Below, piece after piece: positions 22,530 to 34,394 of a DNA stretch of 64,000 nt (within the stretch, counting starts at the first letter, position 1; each line of letters begins with the position of its first letter). The notes below the pieces were generated by a model. The model was not told the DNA's origin, ran no database searches, and saw only the letters and a list, made by a program, of their open reading frames with translations. Source of the stretch: Pleurodeles waltl (taxonomy: Eukaryota > Chordata > Amphibia > Caudata > Salamandridae); the NCBI RefSeq assembly GCF_031143425.1, contig NC_090448.1:338389177-338453176 (forward strand), read 5' to 3'. The translations under genes were made by a program, and so were the position numbers.

Positions 22530-25339
22530 TATCCCCTAATTCCCTTTTGGCCGGTCAATTGTACGGTTATACTTTATCCAATAAAATTTCTATACCAAAT
22601 CTATGAATTCCACTATTTCATTCTTCACATGAAGTTGATTGGTCCACTTTACTTTGTCCTCATCATCCGGCTCATCGGGTAACAATATTGTTGCATCCTC
22701 AGCTCCAGTCAGTGTATTCATTGTTCTCGTCCTGGGAAAGTACATCTCACTCACATTACACAAAAGTTGTTACACTAACAGGAAAATCATCTTCTAGCAG
22801 TCGGTTCTCACGAAAAGCTTCTGTTAAGCACTTTTAACAAGACAATGGACATTTCACAGTTTAATTCACTGTCAGCAATTTTTATTAACAGCTAAGAAAT
22901 ATAGCTCCTGCACGAGGCGTGGCAAGACTGTGCCAAGACACTCGCTAAGTTAAGGCCTACAATTAATAAAGCTAGATCATGCTTCATAACTCTTAATATG
23001 ACATTACTGCATTAGTCTAATACATTTTCAGTGTTTCATAAGTATTAATCATTAATTAGTACATTCCTTGAAAACTGATAGCCATTCTTCGAGGTCACAT
23101 TTCCAAATGTGTGCATTATTTTTCTACATTGTTCATTCTCTACATAATTCATTATTCAAAATACATACACATTAATAAATTTTAAATTAGAACACCTGCG
23201 CTAGCAGCAGCGGTTGTGTGCATTCCTTCTGAAAAATATGGTTCCTGCCTATAGAATGTGTCCCATATTTCATAGCTATTCATTGGCCTTGGGGCCAACG
23301 GGGCCCTGCACAGCAGGAGACCTGTGTTATGGCCCTGGCTTAAGGTAAGTTGTTCGTTGCCTTTCAGGTCCCAAACACTTGGTTTAATGGCGGCTAGCCT
23401 CTGGGGCACCTGTTGCTATTTTCAGAAGGAATGCACACGTCCAGGCACACTGGGTTAGAAAGATAGCTAGCTCTAGGTGACTTAGGGAAAACTGTTTTCA
23501 CAAGATCCTGTTGCTAATAATTGAACTAAATTGAGTGGCCCGTTTGTGAAATTCTAAGACACTTCACCCCTACAGAGAGAGAGAGATATAGAGAGAGAGA
23601 GAGAGAGATATAGAGAGAGAGAGATATAGAGGAGAGAGAGAGATATAGAGGAGAGTGAGTGAGTGAGCGAGTGAGAGTGTGAGTGTGAGTGTGAGTGAGT
23701 GTGTGTGTGTGTGTGTGTGTGTGTCAGTCGATTCAAGACTACAATCTCGTCTTGGAGCTCCTCATATGCAGATTTCTTGTGCTGATCTGTGCCTGCTCCC
23801 AGTTGGGCTCCGCTGGGCGAGAACCCACCCCTCCCTCTCATTACCTTTTTTTCGCAGTCTGTTGAAGCCAGAACTGGAATTTCTGGTTTCCTATCCTGCA
23901 GGGCTGGCTGAAGCTGGAATGTGGAGCCTCTCTTGCGTTTTTCTTTCTACAGCATGCAATGCCTTCGGAAAGTGTGGAAATGTTGCTTCCTTATTTTATT
24001 GGAAGAGAAAGATTTAGCATTTTAATTTGTAGTCTAAGCCGCCTAATGCAGCTAGTCGATCAAAGATTACACCACCATGCTGGAACAAAGTGGACAGTAC
24101 ACATGTCTAAGTAGTCTTAATCTTATATTGTTAACCTACTGTGGCTTATGCCTTGGTTCTCATTTACCATACCACCCTCCCACCCAATCCGCAACTTGCA
24201 TCTTCAACATGAACCACTCTACTACATAGCATAACCAGGTGTCTACTGAGGACCATTTTTGGCGGTCATATTAAGAGGATTTTAGTGGTTTCTGTTGTCG
24301 AACTGTTTTGCAAGTGTACCCAGCAAGTACATTTTATGGGTCTGTTGTACTCCGTACAGACATTGGCAAAACGTTTTGGCAGTGCTACGTGTGCTTTAAC
24401 TGGAAGGGAACCCTACAGATATACCTTTTGCCTGATTAGACGGGAACACCCGAGTACTGTTAGGGTTTAAGTAGAAACGAGCACAGTATTCGAAGAACAG
24501 TAGTTGAATCAACATTAAAATAAACTTGTAACTCTGTGTGGCTTTCCTCGACCAGCTACCTCCCGTGCACACACCTGTCTTTTCAATGATTATCACGGTA
24601 TTGACCTAGACCGGGGCTCTGAGTGTACCTACCCATCTCTAATCAGTATTTATTTGTTTTTTTAATTGTAACCTTTCAGTCCCAATACATGCGTGGCTGG
24701 AAGTGACTCGCCAGGGTTTTCCAAAGCTCCATTATATGGAGGTACAACATAAAGTATTGAATGTGACAAACAGCATGATTATGATAGTGTGTCCTTTTAA
24801 TATGTATAAAAATGTCCCCCATAGATTCCAATGGAAGCACTTTTTGCAAGTCTGATTGATAATCCTAATTTCTAATAGGATGTGGTTAGAGGATAATACT
24901 CCTCTGTGTGCAGCCAAAATCCCACTCTGTATATTTTAAATTATTTGGTCATACGTCTAGCGGACCTATTTTGTAGGTCAAGCGAGACCTACAAAATATG
25001 TAGTAAGAAACTAATTAGCAGTTGTATTTGCATTTCCATCCACTTCCTCGGTTGTACACGCGGGTCAGTGACCTCCGTAGTGACCCGTCCCAAAAGGCTG
25101 CTTTACTTTAGGGCTACCTCACGTGAAGAGGGCGTGTAAATTGAAAAACTATCTATGCTAAGTACAGCTGGAAAGAAAGTATGAAATAAGCGGTTTAAAA
25201 AAAAAATGTTTTCAATTACGTGTCTACCTGAATTTTATTTGCAAGGAGAGGATTAATAGTTTTTAGGTTTTAGATTGGTTATTTTTGTTTCCTCGCTTAG
25301 TTGGTTTTGCGACTGCCACACATCACTTTGGATTAGTTT
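22530..25339 (+). other. Intron 1, no recognised gene
   Basis: Non-coding sequence apart from the GA/GT microsatellite at 23573-23724. A low-complexity ORF on the - strand across that repeat (His-Ser and Leu-Ser repeats) is an artefact. A CACAACCGCTGC stretch near 23215 and a near-match of GAAGGAATGCACAC at about 23224 and 23425, in opposite orientations, hint at an old short element of about 210 bp, but this is weak. Confidence 0.5.
23573..23724. repeat. Compound (GA)n/(GTGA)n/(GT)n microsatellite
   Basis: GA repeats with interspersed TATA steps pass into GTGA and then a pure GT run. Typical polymorphic simple sequence. Confidence 0.95.
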
Positions 25340-25790
25340 GTTGACAATACTTGATCTGTGCGCGTGGTTGAGTTCTGTTCTAAAAAGTGGGTCATGGCTT
25401 CGCCCCCTCGCTCTGCTCTTTCAAGCATTCCCCCGTCCCGTGTAACGAATCGCTTTCTGTCTAATCGTTCTCACAGCATAGCTTGTTGTGTGTTAAGACA
25501 CAGCGTAGCACAACTCAGCCACCAACACTTGTGGTGCCACGGCGCTTTGTGTCATCGACTTTTCGGCCCCAAAGTCTGCGGTGCTTAGCAGGTGCGGGTT
25601 GTGGTGCCAGTGCCGTCCGTGTGCAAGCCCGCGCCTGCCTTGCCCATATATGGTCATTTTGTGCTCTGTATTTGCCAACAGTTGGCGCACGCGGCAGATG
25701 TGTGAAGGCAACCCTGTCTGCCCAGCCCGGCTACTGTCGCCATGTTAATCGGGCCGTCATGTGACGTGGGTTTGTTTAAATGTTAAGTTT
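25340..25790. promoter_or_regulatory. CpG-rich block in intron 1, possible enhancer or alternative promoter
   Basis: About 450 bp with roughly thirty CpG dinucleotides by eye and balanced base composition, while the surrounding intron is CpG-poor and AT-rich. It holds a perfect serum-response-factor CArG box (25644-25653). SRF drives many actin-cytoskeleton genes, so a regulatory role for ACTN4 is plausible. No actinin exon-1 coding sequence is visible here, so it is not the known first exon. An unmethylated repeat remnant is the main alternative. Confidence 0.4.
25644..25653. promoter_or_regulatory. Perfect CArG box (putative SRF site)
   Basis: CCATATATGG matches the CC(A/T)6GG consensus exactly and is palindromic. 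It lies in the CpG-rich block about 12.6 kb upstream of actinin exon 2. Confidence 0.5.
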
Positions 25791-27590
25791 CGACATGTTC
25801 AGAGTCCAGGGAGGCTTGCATCACCCGCCTTTCCCTCGGGACTTGTGCTTGCTGAATAATGCCCTGCCTTAAAGTTGAAGAACAAGAAGCCTAGTTAGAG
25901 AGAGCCGCCTCGCCCTCGTCTGGGAGTGAGGGGGCGCATTGTAAACTAGATGTAATAAGATAACCGGCTCTGCCTGCCTGTTGCAGATACAGCTTCCGGA
26001 TGGTCGTGGGGGCGTCACGCAGACGATTGGAATCCTCAAATTAGTATTTTTGCAAGAGCAGTTGTCGTGGGTAGGTGACCTACACATCATTGCCCCCCCC
26101 CACCTACGCCCCCCCAAACACACACACACGCTGTGTGATGTCATTTAGATGGCTTTGAAGGTTTACACGTCAGCACTTACTGCGCGAAACCTCGATCTTT
26201 AATTCCAGGTAGCGAGTGCGTCCAGGTTCCGCACACATCCTGCTCGGTTTGCCTCTTTGCAGAAAACGCCCACCCATTACAACTGCTTGTTCACAGCCGA
26301 GCCTACATTGCCAAGCCCAGGCAGAGAGGGGTAGGGCAGATGAAAAGCGCTTCTCCTGCATGGGGCCGTGCCAAGACAAGATCTTTCATAACAGGAATGG
26401 AGCAATAACGAACCTATTTTGAAGTTTGCAACAGCAGGTGCCTCTCCCAGTTTCATAATCGGGCTCTGAAAGGCTTAAATAGCTTCCCTTGCTCGATTGC
26501 CTGTAAATCTTGTTTCTACCTACTGATGCATCTTTATGACCGGACGTGACTTGAATGTCCATGTTGATGAATTGATAATGCTGCTTGCCTTAAATGAGTA
26601 ACCTTAAAATGTCGAAGCAGTATAATGAATGTCTCTCTGGTGGATACAGTTGCTTACTTCAAATTTGTTATTTTATTGAGCTTCAATTAGACGCCAGGGA
26701 ACTTAGGTGCGCTTGAGTGCCAAAAGTATGTTGTTAATCAGTCATCGACTTTCAACATTATGTAACTTGTGATATAAGTTGGTCAGACATTCCATTGAGG
26801 CTCAAAAAAAGATGTAACTAGCGCAACAAACAGAAATTAGCACAAATAATATCAGAAATCCCACCTTTATGTTTCAGTTCCAGTTTGTATAACTATTCAG
26901 ATGTTTACTTCTATAAAATTGTTTTACGTCATCACATAAGGCCCTAAAAAAGTAAATAAAGAGAAATAACCATTGTTCTCAAAATACTGGTAAAACAAGA
27001 TGATATATGGACGTGACTGTCCTTTCTTTGCTTCTACGTGTAGCTATTAAAATATTTGCAGCTGATACTAATGCACATCTAGTTCCAAAACGTAACTTTC
27101 TCATAGCTGCGGTTGACCTTTTATAGGTCTGGTCTACAGACAGCTTTGGCTGTTTTGCAGGCTCCATATAAGCAAAAAAAAAAAAAAAAAACTAAATTAA
27201 AAAAATAAATGCACTTACATGCATACATGTAGGGGCTTTGAGAGAGCCCACTTAATCCTTTTATCATGTTTGCGTTTTCTATTTGTTTTCGTTGCTGATC
27301 CCATTGTGCTTCACATCTGCTCGTTGTTGACATTGGCTCCCTTGCACTGTGAGTGATAGCATTTTGACTTAACAGGTGCACATCTGTTCAACAAGTAGAG
27401 CATTTCAGTGACAAGGCTGATGGACCAGTGCTCCACTTTGCCAACACTTTTTAAAAAAGTTGTTCCTATGTGTTTAAACCTTATTCAGGTTACAGTAATT
27501 CAGAACTGTAAGAAATCTGTTTATTAGTTGCAAAGGATGCAAGTCCTTTACGAGTAGTGGGACCACAATTTCCTCTTTTCTGCAAACTAA
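25791..27590 (+). other. Intron 1, no recognised gene
   Basis: Non-coding sequence. The first few hundred bases remain moderately GC-rich, including a C-rich tract near 26090-26115. An A18 run lies at about 27173-27190. No protein family or splice-flanked ORF recognised. Confidence 0.5.
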
Positions 27591-27599
27591 GTACTTCAT

Positions 27600-29041
27600 T
27601 GTAGCACTTGACTTTCTCACGATAGGGCAGCACAACATTCCAAGGTGTGCTTGTTAGTGGTGGTGTAGGGTATTAATCTCAATTCAGTCTCAAGCAACAA
27701 CACTGATATTATTGTCCAGTTCATGCCTTTTCTTTAAAGGCCAGCACAAAAGATGAGGTTCAAGTGGTGGTTCCTCATAGCAGCCCTACAGAACCTTAGC
27801 AGTCCAGAGCCAGGGAACAGGCTGATAGCAGGGCAATATTTAGAAGAGCTATCCAGAGGAGTACTTTGAGGCAGCAGGGCAACAAGAGAAGAGCAGTCCA
27901 GACAAGTCCTTGTGCAGCTCAGCAGTCCCTCTGGCAGAGGTTATGTCCCAGTTCCAAAAGTGCTCTAAAAATCGTGGGGAAAGCCCCTTCTTCTATTTAT
28001 GCTCAAAAATACCTTTTATTCAAGGGAGTAACTTCAAAAAAGTCCTTTCAAGTCAAGCACAACACTCTTTTAACCCAGCCCTGTCTCCAGACATCAGTAG
28101 GGGGTAATTAGTCCATTGTGTGAGGGCAAGACACAGCCTATTCACATGTAAGGTGTGAACAGCACTCCCTCTCCCCAGCCCATCAGTATGCAGGTGTCTC
28201 TTCTGTCACACCCGACCCCTCCTGTGTGATTGCTGTCTGGAAAGTATTCACCTAGTGGAGCTATCACTCTGCCCCAGACATGGATTGGAGTCAGGCTGCA
28301 AAAGCACTAGTTATATGCACAAATGCCCACTTTATTGAAGTGGCATTTCTACAGTGGTAATAAAAAAAATTCACCTACAACAGTAAGCAGCATTTATAAC
28401 TACACTACCATTCCAAATATACTAAACATTCCCACGCTGTTCCTCATAGATCAGAAGATACCACTTAGACATATGCTAGGGCTTTTCTAATTCAATCCAA
28501 TGAGAGGCGCAGCACTCACAGTAGTGAGAAGCTAAATTGGCTGTTTGTCTCTACTAGGACATGTACATAAAGACATATGTCTGACCTTTTACATTCACAT
28601 CACCCTGCCAATAGGGCTATCTAATGCCTACGTTAGGAGTGAATAAGGTATAGTGAAAATGGAGTTTAGGCCCTGGCAAGTAGTTGTCTTGCCAAGTCAA
28701 TGTGGCAGTAAACTGTGCGTGCAGGCCCTGCAGTGGCAGGTCTGAGACTTGTTTGAAAGGCTACTTGTGTGGGAGGCGCAATCTGCCCTGCAGACCCACT
28801 AGTAGCATTTCGTTTACAGGCCCTTGGTATATGGTATACCACTTTACAAGGGGCCTACAGGTAAATTAAATAAGCCAAACCGGTGTAAACCAATCATACC
28901 AAGTTTAGGAGGGAGAGCATATGCACTTTAGCACTGATAAAGTGCTTAGAGTTCTAAAGCCAGCAAAAATAGTTCAGAAAAATAGGAGCAGGAAGGCCAA
29001 AAGTTTGGGTATGACCCTGCAAAAAAAGACCAGGTCCAACA
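27600..29041 (-). mobile_element. LTR-like element, - strand
   Basis: On the - strand the sequence starts TGTTGGACCTGG at 29041 and carries a polyadenylation signal AATAAA inside a small palindrome (28327-28343). It then passes through a CT- and leader-like region. It has no coding potential. The TGT start, internal AATAAA and length of about 1.4 kb suggest an LTR. The far end, somewhere near 27600-27700, could not be fixed, and no target duplication was found. It stops 36 bp short of the piggyBac-type element. Confidence 0.5.
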
Positions 29042-30169
29042 CCATTTGCAACAAAAATATCAATAGCACATTTTATTTAACCCTGCGCTGCTAAACGTTT
29101 CCTCCCCTTCTGTGCTAAACCTTTTTAATGGCTATTTTGGGTAGTTAACACTTGGACCCCCAAAACTTTTTGTCCCCATAAGTTATCCATGCAAAATTTG
29201 CATCTTTTTTCCCCATCATCCTGGGAATTCTAAAGGTATCCAGGGTTTGTGAATTCCTATAGGGGGACACTAAGAAATTAGCCAAAAATACAGCCAAGTT
29301 TTGTTTTTTGGGAAAAAAATGCTGCAGAAGAAAGCTTCTGTCTTCTTTTTTTTTTTTTTATTTCTTTTTGCAAGTGGCATCAGTGAAGGGCAGTGGTGCT
29401 AACATTACCATTCCCAGCTTTCAGGAACAGGCAGACTAGAATCCCCAAAACAATTTTTTTCAAACGTTTTGGCATTTTACTGGGACATACCCCATTTATT
29501 CCTATTTTTTGTGCTTTCAACATCCTTCCAGTGAGTGACAGAAATGGGTGTGAAACCAATGGTGGATCCCGGAAAACTATCCACTTCTGAAAAGTAGACA
29601 CAATTCTGAAATCCACAAGGAGTCATTTGTGTAGATCCTGCAAGGTTTTCCTATAGAAAGTAACAGTTGAACTAAAAAAAAAAAAAAGGCTGAATTTGAG
29701 TTGGAGAAAACGGCCATTTCAGTCCACGTTTTCCTCTAACGTTTCCCAAGGATGGCCGATTTTGAAAGCAATGTACAGTTACGTCAGCTGGACCCTTCTG
29801 GTTGCAGGGATGTATAGGACTTGTAGGTTCTCCAATAACCAAAGCCATGTAGAGCTAAGAACTGAGCTGCACCTTCCAAATGATTTTCATTGTGTACCTG
29901 GAATACAGCAGTTCATTTGGTGAAATATTTAGAGTGAAAAATGGGTATCAAGAAAACCTGTGTATTTCTGAAATTGGCATAGATATGGAGTTTAGCAGCA
30001 GTGGTTATTTGCACATCTCTGAATTTGGGGGTACCTTTACTTCTGAATTAGAGGGCATTTCTCAAAATTACTTTTCTTACGCAGTCCCGCTTTTGGAAGG
30101 TGAAAAGGCAGAGAAAGACATTTGAAAATAACACTTGTTCTGCTATTCTGTGTTCCGCCAAATCACCCA

Positions 30170-31060
30170 ATAAAAATGGTAACTCGCGTGTGTGGTTAGG
30201 CCTACTGCCCGTGGCAGGAAATGCCCCAAAACGCAATGTGGGCACACCACATTTTTCCACTGAAAACTGATTTGATTTTTCCAAAGTGCCTAGCTGTGGA
30301 TTTTGGGCTCTAGCACAGCGGGAACTTAAACTGAGCAAACCTGTACACTTTTGAAAACTAAACACCTAGGGTAATCCAGGATGGGGTGACTTGTAGTTCT
30401 CTCGCCAGGTTCTGTCACCCAGAATCCTTTGCAAAACTAATTTTTTTTCCTCACATTTTGGTGACTCTAAGTTCTGGAACCTTCAGGGAGCCACAGATTT
30501 CCTTCCACCCAGTGTTCGCCACAGTCTCCTGATAAAAATGCTTCCTACTTGAGTGGGCCAAGTACCTGCAACAGGAAAGTGTCCAAAACGCAACATGGAC
30601 ACACAAAAATTATCTAGCAAAAAACTGTTTTTGCAAGGGGGCACCTGCTTTTTTGGTGCTGGGCTAGGCGGCCATGTAGGGAAACTTACCAAACTCTAAC
30701 ATTTCTGAAAACTAGATACCCGGGGAGCCCAGGGAGGTGTGGCTTGCGTGGATCTCCCAATGTTTTCTTACCCAGAATCCCTTGCAAACCTCAGATTTAG
30801 CTAAAAAGTACTATTTGCCTCACATTTCTGTGTGAGATTATGCACCAGTACAGATTTCCTATCACTCTGTGTTCCCCACGGGCTACGGATAAAAATGATA
30901 CCTCACTTGTGTGGGTGCCCAAAGCAGAGTCATCCTAAAAACGTATTTAAAAAAAAAACTGCGCTTATAAACACGCTTTGGTGCCCGCTCAATCTCTACA
31001 CGTTTGGCCCTTCCCTGTCGCAGGCACTTGGCCCACCCACACAAGTGAGGTATAATTTTT
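30170..31060. repeat. Tandem array, period about 360 bp, with an inverted end unit
   Basis: The anchor ATAAAAATG followed by a tacctcacttgtgtggg-like block occurs at 30170, 30532 and 30889 (spacings 362 and 357). Other matching blocks are CCAAAACGCAA, CCCAGAATCC(C/T)TTGCAAA and CACAGATTTCC. A reverse-complement copy of the anchor block lies at about 31016-31060, where it abuts the transposase. Sequence before 30170 resembles the end of a further unit. Confidence 0.85.
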
Positions 31061-31955
31061 ATAGATGTGTCCTGTACTACTCTCAGAGAGCAAATACATC
31101 TTAATTCCATAGCATGCCCTCTTGCTAGGAATGTGCTGCCTAAAAACCAAACAGCCCTTAAATAGGACCAAAGACTCATCAATAATGATTTAATTCCCTG
31201 AAACATAGATATCTGAAAATCAGTCTACACAGTGGTCAAGGACAGTCAGAATCTTAAGACGACGATCCGTGAGATCTTGTGGCAAAGCTAATGCATTTTC
31301 AACCAAATGCAGCATCCGAAGTAGAATTAAATACTGATCATGACGCCTGATTGAAGGAAATATGGCCGTTACTATCATGGTACTGGTAGACCAATATTAA
31401 GACAGCAATGGCTTCTATATCAAGCCCATTAAAAAGTTAAACCCAAGAACTTCTTCAGCTCATCCGGATTTGGGGGGAGGGGGGGAGAAAGTCCCCCCGG
31501 GTAGCTCTAGAACGGGGCTTAAGTCTGGCACTCTTGTTTCTCAAATACTGTTCAGCATACAAACTAGTCTGCTCGACAATCTCAACCGAAACGTCCATAA
31601 ACAACTGAAATAAATCTATAGTCAGAAAGTTTTCAGTATTCACTCTAAACCCTGTGACACCAATGAAGGCAGGCAAAGCTGATTGCACCATGCTTGGGGC
31701 AACACAGAGTTCAGCTCTTCTAACTGGAAGCTTTGCAGCCCCAGACTGCAGTCCGGATTCTTCTTGCTTCACTATTGGCACGTCAATGACCTCCTCAAAA
31801 ACAGGCACTTTATCCACAGTGAGAGTGGATTCATTATTAGATGATTCTTTTTGGACAAAAAAATCACTGCCAGAATGTTGCACTTCCTCCTCTGCGTCTG
31901 ATGCAGTCATTCTCCTAACCCTGGTCAGTGGAAGAATAGAAAAGGTTACCAACAA
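31060..31955 (-). pseudogene. piggyBac-type transposase, N-terminal part, broken
   Basis: Transposases of this family excise DNA seamlessly at TTAA using three catalytic Asp. An ORF (31955-31455) starts with an acidic leader and continues to VNTENFLTIDLFQLF and YAEQYLRNKSA, the conserved beginning of the catalytic region. Further on, in shifted frames, IDESLVLFKG with the first catalytic Asp (codon 31178-31180) and IPSKRACYGIKMY are recognisable. Stops lie near 31430-31390 and 31230. The sequence after about 31060 turns into repeat DNA, so the parts carrying the other catalytic Asp and the C-terminal zinc-binding domain are missing. Confidence 0.88.
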
Positions 31956-32530
31956 CTTGCAGAGCTATAATCCTGCAGCTAGCCATAGTCCTTGCTAATA
32001 AAAGTAACTTGACAGATAAGTCAACAACATCAACACTGTGTAAAGTAAGTATTAAACATAGAGTGGCTTTATCACAAAGACCTATATACTCAAAAACGAT
32101 TCCAGTCAATTGCCAGAGACCGCTAGAGCCACCGACACCTATTCTGCACAGACGCAGCAAGCTCCACGATATCCCACTAAAAAGGAAAAACAAAATAAAA
32201 TTACACAAAAGACAATCCAAAACACAGTGCACAAATCCAAGGAGAATGCCACTCAATAAAACATAAGCTAAAAAAACGAATTCATGTATGGGAATGGCAC
32301 TCCTTAACGTAAGCAGTACAAAAAGGTTTTTCTCTCCAGACACAAGCCATTACGCAAACTGCAGGTCTACCACTGCCGAAACAGCAAGCAGGAGTCGCAG
32401 CAAAGTAATAAAAGCTTTGCACTAGAACAAAAAGGAGAAATAAAATTACGGTCACAAATGTAAATAATGCACCAATCCACACACCAAGCTGGGGTGGAGA
32501 TGGCCTAAATATATGGCAAGAACATTCACC

Positions 32531-33060
32531 CCCCTGAAGAGGAACAACCCTTGCCCAAGGGTCCGCTCTCCACAGCAGCAACATAGTGAATAATACATCC
32601 CTGGTGACTTGTGATTTCTGGGCCTAATAGAAATGGGCGATCTGCCCCCAAGTGGGGGCAGAAACCGCCAATATAAATTGTCCCCTAAAGAGGCGTGACC
32701 CTTGCCCAAGGGGCTGCTCCCCAAAATCACCAGTATGTAAATCCCTGGTGTCCTAGCGGTTTTCTGATCCCCCTGGGGGCATATGGGCCTAAAAAAGAGG
32801 CCTATCTATCCCTAAGGGGCGGGGGGGGCAGAAACGGCCAAAATAAATTGCCCCCTAAAGGGCAGTGACCCTTATCCAAAGGGTCATTCCCCAAATACAC
32901 CAAAATGAAATTCCCTGGAGACCTAGCGGTTTCTGCCTCCCTTGGGGCAGATCGGCCCAAAAAAAGTTGATTATCTACCCTCAAGGGGGAGAAACGGGCA
33001 AAATATTTTTCCCTAAAGGGGAACAACCCTTGCCAAAGGAGCTGTTCCCCAAATATCTAT
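32531..33060. repeat. Tandem array of four units, period about 160 bp
   Basis: The block CCCCTAAAG...GACCCTTGCCCAAGG...CTCCCCAAA recurs at 32531, 32692, 32852 and 33011, so spacings are 161, 160 and 159. Each unit also has a CAGAAAC(C/G)G block and a TCCCTGGTGNCCTAG block. The G- and C-rich parts within a unit are partly self-complementary. The array lies in the right subterminal part of the piggyBac-type element. Confidence 0.9.
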
Positions 33061-33524
33061 CTTTCTTTCGCTCTCGCTCTCTCTCGTGTGCTTTCGCGCA
33101 TGCTCTCGCTCTCCCTATCATATCTATCTACCTATCTATCCCTGGTGGCCTAGTTGTGTATTCCGCTTGCATGATCACGACTCCATGCAAACTTAAGGAA
33201 AAACTCTTTCCTTTCCTATCGGTGCCTCTTTGAAACCCCCCACCACCTTGAGGAGAACAAAACTCACCTCTTCTCTCTGGAGCTTCAAAGGAAATGGCTC
33301 TTGGCACCGCCGACCCTCTCTTGATGCCAGTGCACGTTGACGTCATCAGATTGTGTGTGTGGGGGGAGAGGTGGACTTCTGCTGCCATCCTTGGTGGGAG
33401 GGGTGTGAGTGGGTGGCCCACGGGTAAGGGGGTTTAGTGTGGGAGTGCCAGGGCTTCCCCCGTGGGTGGGTGCTAGGACAGCCGGGGGCCGTCTGAGGCA
33501 CATGCCTACCGTGCACGCAAAGGG

Positions 33525-34325
33525 TTAAACCAGTAGAAATACAATTTTTCTGTGATGTTCGTTAAAACTGAAAATGATTTATCTTCCTGTTTTAAATGCT
33601 CCTGCATGCCGTTGGGCAATTTTATTATTCCATTCAAATTATATAAAATGCTTAATTATTTTATAGCTGTAAGCATTTTCATTTGAAGCATATAGCAGCC
33701 ACGTTTTAGGCGACTGCATGTTTGTCTTTTTATTCTTTAGCTTAAAATATAAAAAAAATTAAGAATCGCACCAGCTTCATAGCGCATTGCTCGCTTATTC
33801 CTTGTGTGCAGATTTTACCTTTCTGCGAGGATTGCCTGACACGTAGAAGCAGTGCTCTGTAAGGGCTTTTAAAAGCTAACGGATGACTTTACAAGCTCCT
33901 CAGTGTTCACCCTTCCATGCCCTCTATACAGAATCTACCAGTAATGCTCATTCCTTTGAGTACGTGAAAGAACTGCACCTTTTGTGATCCTGAAATGTAT
34001 CGCACGTGCCCGTGGGACAGCCTGGTGGCGGATAATCTTGTTTATTCTGTCAGGAATGTCCCTTTGGAGCTCACCGGCATTTCTCATCTGTACCGGTTGT
34101 CTTCAGCTGTCCACGTTTTCGTCCACAGTTAGCTTTTGTGTGTTTGCACAGATAAAAATCCTGAGTGTAAAAACCTGCCTGTGCCACATTCTTCGGAGCT
34201 GAGCTCACAACGTCTAATGCGGGTTGGCCAGCAGCTTGCAGGGTGGAACAGGGCTTGTTGCACCGTGATGCACAGGGAGAGGAATGCCTGTTACTTTCAT
34301 GCGAGGTAGAAGAGCTACTGTAGCG

Positions 34326-34394
<69 letters not shown>

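Larger units (their letters stand above)
29081..33524 (-). mobile_element. piggyBac-type DNA transposon, about 4.4 kb, degenerate
   Basis: Flanked on both sides by TTAA (29077-29080 and 33525-33528), the duplicated target of piggyBac elements. The termini are CCCTGCGCTGC on the left and, read inward from the right, CCCTTTGCGTGCAC, giving imperfect inverted ends beginning with CCC. Inside is a broken piggyBac transposase on the - strand (about 31955-31060), flanked by two tandem arrays with periods of about 360 bp (left) and 160 bp (right). Most of the element is non-coding subterminal sequence. It is immobile by itself. Confidence 0.85.

Noticed and set aside
23554..23841. His/Ser-repeat protein on the - strand
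   Set aside because: Translation of a GA/GT microsatellite.
25358..25764. Actinin first exon within the CpG-rich block
   Set aside because: No frame resembles the actinin N-terminus, and no matching donor in the right phase was seen.
27595..29046. Target duplication CATT around the - strand LTR-like element
   Set aside because: TTCAT beside a TGTAGC start at 27600 and CCATT after 29041 do not align in register; the left end stays open.
31915..32343. 142-residue hydrophobic - strand ORF
   Set aside because: It overlaps the transposase start and lies in the upstream region of a piggyBac-type element. Leu/Phe richness reflects T-rich DNA, and no membrane protein family is recognised.
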